NCBI GenBank assembly: GCA_964602715.1
Contig: CAZRSB010000041.1
Location: 1-17,218, forward strand
Reading direction: 5' to 3'
Source: Natronoplasma sp964602715
GTDB taxonomy: Archaea > Thermoplasmatota > Thermoplasmata > Halarchaeoplasmatales > Halarchaeoplasmataceae
DNA length: 17,218 nucleotides
Both the position numbers and the translations under genes were made by a program. The notes under the pieces are model-generated. The model was not told the DNA's origin and did no database searches. It saw nothing but the letters and a program-made list of their open reading frames with translations. Below are positions 1 through 7,141 of this stretch, piece by piece. How positions within the stretch are numbered: position 1 is the first letter of the stretch; each line of letters begins with the position of its first letter.

Positions 1-123
1 AATTTTAAAAAAAAGAACTCAATTTTAAGTAAAGTCATCTATTTTTTCAATACGTCACCTTCATGTGGTATTGATCTTCAAGATACTGCTTTATTGAATA
101 AACACCTATATCCAGTAGTAAGA

Positions 124-152
124 TTTGATAAATGATTATCATTTTTGATAAA
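124..152. promoter_or_regulatory. Fur-box-like palindrome flanked by direct repeats
   Basis: A perfect inverted repeat, AATGAT-T-ATCATT, occupies 131-143. It is flanked by two copies of TTTGATAAA (124-132 and 144-152) exactly 20 bp apart, about two helical turns. The core resembles the classical Fur box (GATAATGATWATCATTATC). It lies just upstream of a TATA-like element and a small ORF, where an activator or repressor could bind. Which protein binds it is unknown; the window encodes a DtxR/MntR-type regulator but no Fur. Confidence 0.4.
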
Positions 153-161
153 CGTCAAATT

Positions 162-170
162 AGTTTAAAT
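162..170 (+). promoter_or_regulatory. TATA-like promoter element for the small ORF at 202
   Basis: The AT stretch AGTTTAAAT is centred about 35 bp before the ATG at 202. This would place transcription start near 192 and leave a leader of about 10 nt, as is common in archaea. It is a weak match found by eye. Confidence 0.35.
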
Positions 171-201
171 TACATGAAGACACAAGATTGTAATAGATAT
201 C

Positions 202-429
202 ATGACTGAAAAAAGCAGTAAAAATGATTCTTCATCTCATTTTGCTTTGACTAAGACCGTGGGTCTAGGATGGAAACCGATCTCAGTCGAAACGGACCAA
301 AAAAAAGATGAAAACATACTAAAGCAGACTATAACTCTTTCTTATGTTAAGGTCAAAAGACCCTCTAAAGGGGAGCAAGCATTAAAAAACATCTCTAACC
401 TAGAAATAGAAGTTTTTGATCAAGGATGA
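202..429 (+). CDS. small hypothetical protein, 75 aa
   Basis: A 75-residue ORF that I do not recognise. It is polar and lysine/serine-rich at the N-terminus (residues 1-12) and has no membrane segment or cysteine motif. Residues 35-70 could form two or three beta strands with a short linker. Its codon use resembles the neighbouring genes (AGA, ATA, AAA preferred). Support for a real gene comes from the ATG about 35 bp after a TATA-like box and the Fur-box-like palindrome just upstream. There is no clear ribosome-binding site, which fits a short-leader transcript. It stands alone, followed by the hairpin array. It could be a small accessory protein or a chance ORF. Confidence 0.45.
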   Translation: MTEKSSKNDSSSHFALTKTVGLGWKPISVETDQKKDENILKQTITLSYVKVKRPSKGEQALKNISNLEIEVFDQG

Positions 430-709
430 TCCCATAGTGACATCCTCCTTTCTCTGAACCTAACAGGAAAACTTCGTTTTCCTGTGGTATCGTTTGGAAT
501 CAGAGATTCCAAAGATAGCTGGAATGAGATTCCAGCAATACAGAGGAATTTTCTTAAAAATTCCTCGAAGCCGAAGGAATGAAATTCCATCTTAGTTTGG
601 AAATCCGTAGGATTTCCGAAACATGAAGAGGTCTTTACCCTGATTAGTGATAAAATATGAAGTATCCACCAACAATCTTAAAATAATACGCTTGACTTCT
701 TTTTTATAT
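430..709. other. gene-free interval before the winged-helix/TPR gene
   Basis: This 280-bp stretch holds the hairpin array (463-620) and two TATA-like elements, GATAAAATAT at 649-658 and TTTTTATATA at 701-710. An in-frame GTG at 647 could extend the next gene upstream by 21 codons, but the added residues do not look like the family. I see no other gene in it. Confidence 0.5.
463..620. repeat. array of six consecutive short hairpins with GGAA/TTCC cores
   Basis: Six inverted repeats follow one another in a gene-free stretch. Arms are 463-472/476-485, 493-501/505-513, 518-525/529-536, 543-552/557-566, 576-580/584-588 and 596-606/610-620. Stems are 5-11 bp; five loops are 3 nt and one is 4 nt. 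Every left arm contains GGAA and every right arm TTCC, with GGAA starts spaced 23-31 bp apart. The bases flanking this core differ from hairpin to hairpin yet stay complementary (ACA/TGT, TTT/AAA, GCT/AGC), which points to selection on pairing. All reading frames through the array are broken by stops. It may act as structured RNA or as a multi-site DNA element upstream of the gene at 710. Confidence 0.75.
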
Positions 710-3166
710 ATGAAAAGTTCCTTCAAAGCTAAAGATAAAATTATGGTCCATCTTACTGATTATGATGATTCAAAAGAGGAATACAGTAAACCTAAAGAGA
801 TAACCCAAAGCGGAATTGCTAAAAGACTCAAACACAATCAAAACACCATTTCTTATGCTTTGAAGACTCTGAAAGAAGAAGGATATGTTCAAGAAGAAGT
901 CAGTAGAGTAGAAAATAAGAAACAAAGTATGAAAACCTATTATTTGACAGAAGATGGGATGGATGAGGCGAAAAAAGTCAAGAAGAATATGGAGAATACC
1001 CCTATCAAAATAGATATTTATGGGGAAAAAAGAACTATCAAAGCCGGTAAAGTAAAAAGGTACATCTCTTCTGAAGAAGACATTTTGGATATAATAATAA
1101 AACAACAAGATAAGGGTATAGAGATCAAGGTCGGGGATGAAGAAGGTTTTCCTATCAAACATGTTAGTGAATTCCCTGAATTTCATCTCGATATCGATTT
1201 GGATATCGAATCATTAGAACATTGGTACAACGAGAAAAGCAAACCTGCTTTATTTAGAGGATCTAACACCTTTTTGCTCTCTAAATTTACTAAAAAATTA
1301 GAGGAACATACTAATATATTTCATTTCAAGGTCGATACTCACAAGGCACCCATCGATCTTTGGAATTCCCTCTCCAACTTTTTATCAAAGATGGACAGAC
1401 GTTCTCTTTACAATTATAGACAATATACTGACTGGATGAATGGACGCACATCACTGAAGAAACTAAAAAATGATCTAGAATATGTTTCAGCATTGATGAT
1501 CTTCGAAAAAATTGATAGAAACCATGTATTAAATGAGATAATTTTAAAAATAATAAAGGAGACAAACGATTTCAAACATATCAAAATCATTTTAACATCA
1601 GATAAAATAAAATCAATTAAATTACCAGAGTCGATACATGTATTGGAGTTTGAGGAAGATATCCCTATTCATATGGAGGATATCATTTTAGACAAAGATA
1701 GATCATTAGATGATATTATCTATAAAAAATTGGACTATCATTTATCTATAATCTTAGATTATCTTTCGATATTCAGATATCCAATACAAAGAGAGGAATT
1801 GTTAAGACTTGAACCCATCGATAAAAAAAGACTAGAAAATGCTGTGGATTCAAATTTTATATTAAAAATGGATCATGAGAGAATTGCGGTAATGGAAGAG
1901 ATAAGAGATAAAAAAATTGAAACTATGTCAGAGGGTATGCAAAGGAATCTACATTTTTTAGCTTCTAAATATTACGAAAACAAAACAGATCCTAAAATTA
2001 GAGAGGTTTTGGAAAGACTATATCATCTCATTGAAGCAGATAAAATAAAAAGTGCAAAAAAAGTGTTGAAAGACACAGGAAGAAGGATAATATCTCATGG
2101 ATACTGTGTTCCCTTCTTGAAAATCATCGAAGAGGTTAACAAAAAAGAAAATATATTCACATTCTATAAAGCCGAGGCTAAAAGGGTTAATCGAGATTAT
2201 GAAAGTAGTAAAAAATACTATGAAGAAGTTTTAGAATCTTCTTTAGAGGGATGGCAGTTAAAATCATATCTTGGACTCAGTAAGATAGAGCAAAAATTGG
2301 GTAATTTTGATCAAGCGATTTACAATCTAAATAAAGCTGAAGAATTAGTAGATGAACTTAAAGAAAGCTCTGATCAAAAAGACATTCGGGGAAGAATATA
2401 TGCTAGGAGAGGGGAGATATGGAATAAAACTGATAACTATGAGAAAGCTAGGAAAGACCTAAAAAAAGCGATACAAACTCTAGTACATGAAGAAGATCAT
2501 CATCTACTAACTTCCTCATATTTTATATTGGCTAGAATGGAAAAAGAGCATGGAAAGATAGAGGATGCTATAGAACCTTTTAAGATGGGGTTAGAGACTT
2601 GGAGCAAGTTGAGTTTTCAATCCTTAGAAAGTAGAAATTCCGCTAGAGAATTGGGTACTTTATACAAAGTATTGAGCGAATTAGAAGATGCAGATATCAG
2701 ATTTAGAACCCACTATCAGGCCGAAACATCAGGCCCAATTCAGGAGGAATATGAGGACTTAAAGACTGCTGCTCTATTGTCCCTTGCGGAGTGCTATATG
2801 GAGAATGAAAGATATGAAAAAGCTATAGAAGTTGCTAAAAATGCAAAAGAATCGATGTTAGAAGAAGATAAAAGAGAAAAAGCGTTCACCGAAGCACTAC
2901 TAGGAAAAGCTTATCTTGAAACCAACCAATTGATAAAATCAGAGGAACACCTCGGCAAGGCTATATCTTTCTATCAAGAGTTAAATCAACCATACGAACT
3001 TGGTTTAACTTATTTTTCAATGGCTAAAGTCCAAGAAAAGAAAAAAGATGGGGACGCTGTAGCTGACTATTATAGAAAGGCAGTACTTTCATTTTCTAAA
3101 ATTGGTGCAGAACACGAAGCAGAAAGGGTGAAGAGAGAGATAGAAAATATACCGATAACTATGTGA
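710..3166 (+). CDS. winged-helix regulator with degenerate STAND NTPase domain and TPR repeats
   Basis: An 818-residue cytoplasmic protein. Residues about 9-85 form a MarR-like winged helix (TQSGIAKRL then NTISYALKTL, ending in the wing YYLTEDG). Residues about 175-390 have the outline of a STAND/AAA ATPase, but both motifs are degenerate. The P-loop position (about 180-193) reads ALFRGSNTFLLSKF without GxxxxGK[ST], and the Walker B position (about 260-270) reads SALMIFEKIDR without DD/DE. From about 482 to the end are tetratricopeptide-like helical pairs (GNFDQAIYNLNKA, DNYEKARKDLKKA, ERYEKAIEVAKNA). It is probably a signal-responsive transcription regulator that no longer hydrolyses ATP; the ligand is unknown. 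The start is uncertain: ATG 710 gives the usual lead-in to helix 1, while TTTTTATATA at 701-710 would favour ATG 743, and GTG 647 looks too long. Confidence 0.8.
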   Translation: MKSSFKAKDKIMVHLTDYDDSKEEYSKPKEITQSGIAKRLKHNQNTISYALKTLKEEGYVQEEVSRVENKKQSMKTYYLTEDGMDEAKKVKKNMENTPIKIDIYGEKRTIKAGKVKRYISSEEDILDIIIKQQDKGIEIKVGDEEGFPIKHVSEFPEFHLDIDLDIESLEHWYNEKSKPALFRGSNTFLLSKFTKKLEEHTNIFHFKVDTHKAPIDLWNSLSNFLSKMDRRSLYNYRQYTDWMNGRTSLKKLKNDLEYVSALMIFEKIDRNHVLNEIILKIIKETNDFKHIKIILTSDKIKSIKLPESIHVLEFEEDIPIHMEDIILDKDRSLDDIIYKKLDYHLSIILDYLSIFRYPIQREELLRLEPIDKKRLENAVDSNFILKMDHERIAVMEEIRDKKIETMSEGMQRNLHFLASKYYENKTDPKIREVLERLYHLIEADKIKSAKKVLKDTGRRIISHGYCVPFLKIIEEVNKKENIFTFYKAEAKRVNRDYESSKKYYEEVLESSLEGWQLKSYLGLSKIEQKLGNFDQAIYNLNKAEELVDELKESSDQKDIRGRIYARRGEIWNKTDNYEKARKDLKKAIQTLVHEEDHHLLTSSYFILARMEKEHGKIEDAIEPFKMGLETWSKLSFQSLESRNSARELGTLYKVLSELEDADIRFRTHYQAETSGPIQEEYEDLKTAALLSLAECYMENERYEKAIEVAKNAKESMLEEDKREKAFTEALLGKAYLETNQLIKSEEHLGKAISFYQELNQPYELGLTYFSMAKVQEKKKDGDAVADYYRKAVLSFSKIGAEHEAERVKREIENIPITM

Positions 3167-3244
3167 TTTTTTATTTAAAATCATGAGATATGTGACAAAA
3201 GTTATTACCTTTACTATCATTAAACACATAAAAGGTGCGGATAG

Positions 3245-4339
3245 ATGGACTTGCCCCCTGGTAAAAAATTACTGAACACGAGAGGAGGAAAAGAATCGAT
3301 CTACGAGCTTATCCAGCTAATAAGAGACGAACATTCTAATGGGTATTTCAAACTATATTTTGAGGAAGAAGAAAACATAGCAGAAGGCAGGATGATATTT
3401 AAAGATTCTAATATTGTGGCAGGAAGCATAAAAAAATTAGATGGAAAAAGGAAGGGGAAAAAATCGATACAGAGTATGAAAAATGCACTGTGTGATGTTA
3501 GCACCCACATCGAACTTTTCACATACTCACATTCAACGTCTTCTATTTCTATTGACCAGGTTCTTTCTAAGGTTTCGAATGAGGAGAAAATTGATCCTAT
3601 CTGTATTGATAAACTACTTGAGCAAAAGGAAAAAGAGGTGGAAAGTGAAACTAGAGGTGATCTACTTGAAAAATATACTGAAGACGATATGATCAAAAAT
3701 GGAGACATTATTAGGAAAGAGAACACAAATGATGATATCGATCTTATTGATAGATTACTGCAGGAAAAAGATAAGGTCATGGAGAAAAAACTAGAGTTAG
3801 AGGAGTATGAAGAAGAATTAAAAGAAAGGGAAAGAAATTTGATTGAGAGAGAAAAGGAATTAGAAGAGATGGAAGAAAGGAAAATAAGATCCGATAAGAT
3901 ACTCGAAAGCGTGCAAAGAAAAGAAAAAAGGTTAGAATCAGAATTTCATAATATTAAAAATAAAAAAGAGAAAATAGAAAATGAGATAGAGGATATTCAG
4001 AAAGAAAAAGAGAAATTAAACAAAAGAAAACAAAAGATTGATGAAAAAGAAAGAGATTTTGAGGAATTAGAGAAGGAGATATCAGAGAAAAAAAGAGAGA
4101 TCGATTCAAAAGAAGATAAAATAAGTAGTAGGCTAGAAGAACTAGAAAAAGAAGGTATTCGCCTCACTAAGATAAAAGAAGAGCTTAAAGAACGACAGGC
4201 CGTATTAGATAAAAGAGAAAAAGAACTAGATCAATTAAAAAGGAGACTTGACGGCAGGAAAGGTGCCCTTATAAGAAAGGAAAAACGTCTCGAGGAAATG
4301 AAAAAAGAGATGGAAAACAAAGTAAAAAACGAGGATTGA
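3245..4339 (+). CDS. small N-terminal alpha/beta domain plus long coiled coil, function unknown
   Basis: A 364-residue protein. Residues about 1-115 form a compact alpha/beta domain with the pattern helix, strand, then GRMIFKDSNIVAGSI. This resembles the archaeal DUF2226/DUF4388-type sensor domains, though the match is by eye. Residues about 115-165 are a flexible acidic linker. Residues about 165-360 are an almost unbroken coiled coil very rich in Glu, Lys and Arg, with heptad-like runs such as LIEREKELEEMEERK. No signal peptide or membrane segment is seen. The start is supported by AGGTG seven bases before ATG 3245. The stop is 18 bp before the TenA-family gene, so the two are probably co-transcribed. 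It could be a scaffold or structural dimer; no catalytic motif is visible. Confidence 0.7.
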   Translation: MDLPPGKKLLNTRGGKESIYELIQLIRDEHSNGYFKLYFEEEENIAEGRMIFKDSNIVAGSIKKLDGKRKGKKSIQSMKNALCDVSTHIELFTYSHSTSSISIDQVLSKVSNEEKIDPICIDKLLEQKEKEVESETRGDLLEKYTEDDMIKNGDIIRKENTNDDIDLIDRLLQEKDKVMEKKLELEEYEEELKERERNLIEREKELEEMEERKIRSDKILESVQRKEKRLESEFHNIKNKKEKIENEIEDIQKEKEKLNKRKQKIDEKERDFEELEKEISEKKREIDSKEDKISSRLEELEKEGIRLTKIKEELKERQAVLDKREKELDQLKRRLDGRKGALIRKEKRLEEMKKEMENKVKNED

Positions 4340-4357
4340 AAATGATGGTGAATAAGC

Positions 4358-5029
4358 ATGAGTTTTAGTGAAGAACTTAGAAAAGAAGCATCAGAAGTAT
4401 GGGAAGCCTGGCATGATCATCCATTTGTAAAAGGTATAGGTGATGGGAGGCTTGAAAGGGACAAATTTGAGTACTGGATAAAACAGGATTATGTCTATCT
4501 TATAGATTATGCTAGAGTTTTTGCCTTCGCTGCAGGAAAGTCTGATGATCTGAAATTGATGCAAAAATTCGCAGAACTACTAGATGGTGTAGTCAATACA
4601 GAGATGGAATTACACCGAAATTACGCAGAACAATTCGGGATCTCCAAAGAGGAGTTAGAAGAAGTAGAAAAGTCTCCAACCTGTCAGGCTTACACTGATT
4701 TTTTGGTAAGAACAGCTTCTACAGGCACAACTGCTGAGATCGTAGCTGCACTATTACCCTGCTTTTGGGGCTTCTTGGAAATAGGAGAAAGATTGGCTGA
4801 GGAAGGAGATACCAGAGATGAAAATCCATATAAAAACTGGATAGAGATGTACAGCTCAGATGAATTTAAGGATTTAGCAGATTGGAGTAAAGATCTCATG
4901 GACCAACTAGCGAAAAAAGGTGGTGAAGAAAAAAAAGAAAGGTTGAAAAAAATATTTCTAACCAGCAGTAGACTAGAACTCAAATTTTGGGATATGGCAT
5001 ACAATAGGGAAGATTGGCAAGCAGATTGA
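4358..5029 (+). CDS. tenA: TenA/thiaminase II family aminopyrimidine hydrolase
   Basis: A 223-residue all-helical TenA-family protein, the usual length. TenA enzymes salvage thiamin breakdown products by hydrolysing aminopyrimidines to HMP, or cleave thiamin. The residues known from Bacillus subtilis TenA are at the same numbers here: Asp44 and Tyr47 in KQDYVYL, Tyr112, and nucleophile Cys135 in LLPC. A glutamate (Glu207) lies where the catalytic acid is expected, and position 139 is Phe instead of Tyr. It therefore belongs to the cysteine-containing TenA_C class and is probably active. It starts 18 bp after the coiled-coil gene, preceded by GGTGA. No other thiamin gene or TPP riboswitch is nearby, so the pathway link rests on family alone. 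Confidence 0.92.
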   Translation: MSFSEELRKEASEVWEAWHDHPFVKGIGDGRLERDKFEYWIKQDYVYLIDYARVFAFAAGKSDDLKLMQKFAELLDGVVNTEMELHRNYAEQFGISKEELEEVEKSPTCQAYTDFLVRTASTGTTAEIVAALLPCFWGFLEIGERLAEEGDTRDENPYKNWIEMYSSDEFKDLADWSKDLMDQLAKKGGEEKKERLKKIFLTSSRLELKFWDMAYNREDWQAD

Positions 5030-5050
5030 CGTACCTACCTTTCTACAAAT

Positions 5051-5923
5051 TTATAGATTTTTTTCCACTAGTTCAGGCACGTCCCATATTGTATCGGCAA
5101 CATCAACCCCAGCTTCTTTAAAAGCCGATAGTTTGCTCTCTATAGTCCCTTTACCGCCTCTTATTATCGCTCCAGCATGTCCCATCTGTTTTTGTTCAGG
5201 TGCGGTCCTACCAGCTAGAAATCCAACAACAGGTTTCGTACCTTTTTCTTTTATGAACTCGCATGCTTCTTCTTCCATTGTACCGCCTATCTCACCTATC
5301 AGAACGATTACATCCGTTTGATCATCTTCTTCCAACATCTCTAAAGCTTCTTCCATCCTTGTACCAACTATAGGGTCACCACCAAGACCCATAACCACGC
5401 TTTGTCCTATACCCCTTTCGGTTAAATTCTCTGCGATCTCACCAGTTAGAGTACCACTTCGTGATATGATGGCTACGTTACCAGGCATCATAACAGATGG
5501 TGAAGATAACATGCCTAGAGCTATCTCATCCGGTATGGCTATACCTGGTGTATTTGGACCAATATGTCTAAAATCTGGAGCGTTTTTCGCCAGTTCTTTG
5601 ATCTTCATCTCATCTTGGTAAGGAACCCAATCTGAAATAATAACACTAAGTTCAACACCCGCTTCTATTGATTCGTGAACTGCGTCTTCAACGAAAGGTG
5701 CTGGTACGTAAACGGTAGATACATCGATATCATGATGATTCATCGCTTCCTTGACAGTGTCATAAACCGGTACGCCAAGGATTTTTTGGCCGCCTCTCCC
5801 TGGTGTAACTCCTGCTACTATATTGGTTCCATATTCTTGCATTAGTTTAGTCTGTTTTTTTCCTAATCTTCCACTTATCCCTTGGACCAGTACTTTTGAA
5901 TTTGAATCTATCAATATCCCCAT
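5051..5923 (-). CDS. sucD: succinyl-CoA-synthetase-like ligase, alpha subunit
   Basis: A 290-residue CoA-binding and phosphohistidine subunit of an ADP/GDP-forming acyl-CoA ligase. It keeps the CoA-binding Rossmann region (VLVQGISGRLG), GVTPGRGG, the ligase motif SRSGTLT, GGDPIVGT, GEIGG, and the phosphorylated histidine in MGHAGAII (His249). The substrate pocket differs from true SucD: the tyrosine after SRSGTLT is Gly161, the CoA loop ITEGIP is ISDWVP, and NCPG is NTPG. The acid substrate may therefore not be succinate. I place the start at ATG 5923, six bases after a perfect AGGAGGTG; the GTG at 5932 lies inside that ribosome-binding site. The site overlaps the end of the beta-subunit gene, so the pair is translationally coupled. 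Confidence 0.88.
   Translation of the reverse strand: MGILIDSNSKVLVQGISGRLGKKQTKLMQEYGTNIVAGVTPGRGGQKILGVPVYDTVKEAMNHHDIDVSTVYVPAPFVEDAVHESIEAGVELSVIISDWVPYQDEMKIKELAKNAPDFRHIGPNTPGIAIPDEIALGMLSSPSVMMPGNVAIISRSGTLTGEIAENLTERGIGQSVVMGLGGDPIVGTRMEEALEMLEEDDQTDVIVLIGEIGGTMEEEACEFIKEKGTKPVVGFLAGRTAPEQKQMGHAGAIIRGGKGTIESKLSAFKEAGVDVADTIWDVPELVEKNL
5058..5064 (+). terminator. T-tract, possible terminator of the 710-5029 transcripts
   Basis: Seven consecutive T residues on the plus strand begin 29 bp after the tenA stop, where two transcription units converge. Archaeal intrinsic termination uses U-tracts and needs no hairpin. The tract also encodes Lys/Asn codons at the end of the opposing gene, so it may be coincidental. 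Confidence 0.3.
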
Positions 5924-5928
5924 AATAT

Positions 5929-7086
5929 TCACCTCCTCTTAGGTTTAGAAGAAGCAGCATCCACACCTTTTTCCACATCTGTGTACATCTCGATATCAGA
6001 ATCTTCAGTGAGTTCTCTCGCTTTTTCTACGTATTTTTTCCTTCCTCTGACAACCAATACAATCGGAACATCTACATCTTCATTTTCCATGACTGCTTTT
6101 TTAAATCCATTTACCATAGCATCGGGAGGGCTGATCATAAAACGAATATTTACAAGAATGGATTTCACTTTACTGTCCAATTTTGCTTTTTTTATCAACA
6201 AAGTCAACGCATCTTTCATCCTTTCTTCACTTAGCCCTCCACCTGTGTCTAGGAAAGCGGCCGGTGAATCTCCTTTCTCACTGATCAGATCCATGAGTGC
6301 CATAGCCAGACCAGCTCCATTCGCCATTATAGCTATGTTCCCATCAAGGTCGACATAATTGATACCCTTATCTTCCCCTTCTTTTTCAAGAGGATTTTGT
6401 ATATGTCTGCTCTTTTTTTCTTTCAATTCAGGATGCCTGTATAAAGAGTGATCATCAATGATGATCTTAGAATCGGCTGCTATCATATTTCCTTCACTAG
6501 TAATAGCGAGAGGATTTATTTCTGCTAGTTTTGCATCATAAGAATCAAAAACATTGTACAATTTATGTAATATATCACTAAATGAACGGAAATTATCTTT
6601 TTTTAAACCCATCTCGCTAGCTATGTTTCTAGCTTGAAAGGGTTTTAAACCTGTATAAGGATCAACATTAGATCTTTTTATAGATTCGGGGCTTTCCTCT
6701 GCTATCCTTTCAATATCAACTCCCCCTTTTGTACTCACTATTATCTCTGGACGCCCATTCTCATCATCTCCAACCACACCACAGTACAATTCTCGCTCGA
6801 TACCGATAGCTTCTTCCACAAGCAAACTTTTCGCTTCGAAGCCCTTAAGCTGACTGTTCAAAAGTCTATCTGCAGTAGATTCAGCCTCATCTTTATTTTT
6901 AACTATTTCTATTCCTCCTGCCTTCCCCCGTCCTCCTGACGGTACTTGAGATTTCAATATGATCGGAAAACCGATCTTCTGGTAAAACCCCCGTAATCCT
7001 TCTATTGATTCTATAACTTTGCCCTCTGGAACAGGTATATCGAAATTTTCATAGATGTTTTTTCCTTCATATTCTAGTAAGCGCAT
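5929..7086 (-). CDS. sucC: succinyl-CoA-synthetase-like ligase, beta subunit
   Basis: A 385-residue ATP-grasp subunit, the family's normal length. The N-terminal ATP-grasp part has KSQVPSGGRGKAGG (about 45-58), the E-rich segment LLVEEAIGIERE, and the metal-site motif AEINPLAIT (about 188-196). The C-terminal ligase domain begins near LDGNIAIMANGAGLAM, with the substrate-contact Asn256 retained. Two normally invariant loops are lost: FGGIxRCD is RFMISPPD (315-322), and RLEGTN is VVRGRKK (345-351). Both lie near the acyl substrate in E. coli SucCD, so substrate or reaction may differ; the reaction should still join a carboxylic acid to CoA with ATP or GTP. The ATG lies about 34 bp after a TATA box, giving a very short leader. 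This gene precedes the alpha gene. Confidence 0.88.
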   Translation of the reverse strand: MRLLEYEGKNIYENFDIPVPEGKVIESIEGLRGFYQKIGFPIILKSQVPSGGRGKAGGIEIVKNKDEAESTADRLLNSQLKGFEAKSLLVEEAIGIERELYCGVVGDDENGRPEIIVSTKGGVDIERIAEESPESIKRSNVDPYTGLKPFQARNIASEMGLKKDNFRSFSDILHKLYNVFDSYDAKLAEINPLAITSEGNMIAADSKIIIDDHSLYRHPELKEKKSRHIQNPLEKEGEDKGINYVDLDGNIAIMANGAGLAMALMDLISEKGDSPAAFLDTGGGLSEERMKDALTLLIKKAKLDSKVKSILVNIRFMISPPDAMVNGFKKAVMENEDVDVPIVLVVRGRKKYVEKARELTEDSDIEMYTDVEKGVDAASSKPKRR

Positions 7087-7116
7087 AGCTGATCGATGGG
7101 CACTTGGTTATTTAGG

Positions 7117-7128
7117 CTATAAAATTTT
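7117..7128 (-). promoter_or_regulatory. TATA box of the sucC-sucD-like pair
   Basis: On the minus strand the sequence reads AAAATTTTATAG, a good archaeal TATA element. Its centre is about 34 bp before ATG 7086, predicting a start site near 7095 and a leader of about 9 nt. It lies between the DDAH-type gene and the beta-subunit gene, so this pair probably has its own promoter. Confidence 0.55.
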
Positions 7129-7141
7129 TGGTATGAGCGAT

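Larger units (their letters stand above)
1..201. other. AT-rich leader region without a convincing gene
   Basis: No ORF of convincing length lies here on either strand. The right half holds a palindrome with flanking direct repeats (124-152) and a TATA-like element (162-170), both annotated separately. The left half is plain AT-rich sequence in which I see nothing further. Confidence 0.6.

Noticed and set aside
47..142. A 31-codon minus-strand ORF starting inside the palindrome and ending in a plausible hydrophilic tail
   Set aside because: Too short, with no ribosome-binding site or TATA box; its ATG is part of the AATGATTATCATT palindrome.
463..620. CRISPR array
   Set aside because: The units are diverged hairpins lying next to each other, with no identical repeats and no unique spacers of constant length.
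3301..3780. 159-codon minus-strand ORF
   Set aside because: It mirrors the coiled-coil gene and its composition (Ser/Phe/Leu-rich) is what the antisense of Glu/Lys-rich codons gives.
3167..4357. TPP riboswitch controlling tenA
   Set aside because: The tenA gene lies 18 bp after an upstream gene, and I see no conserved THI-box sequence there or in the gap at 3167-3244.
5924..5932. GTG start at 5932 for the alpha-subunit gene
   Set aside because: The GTG is part of the AGGAGGTG ribosome-binding site that serves the ATG at 5923.
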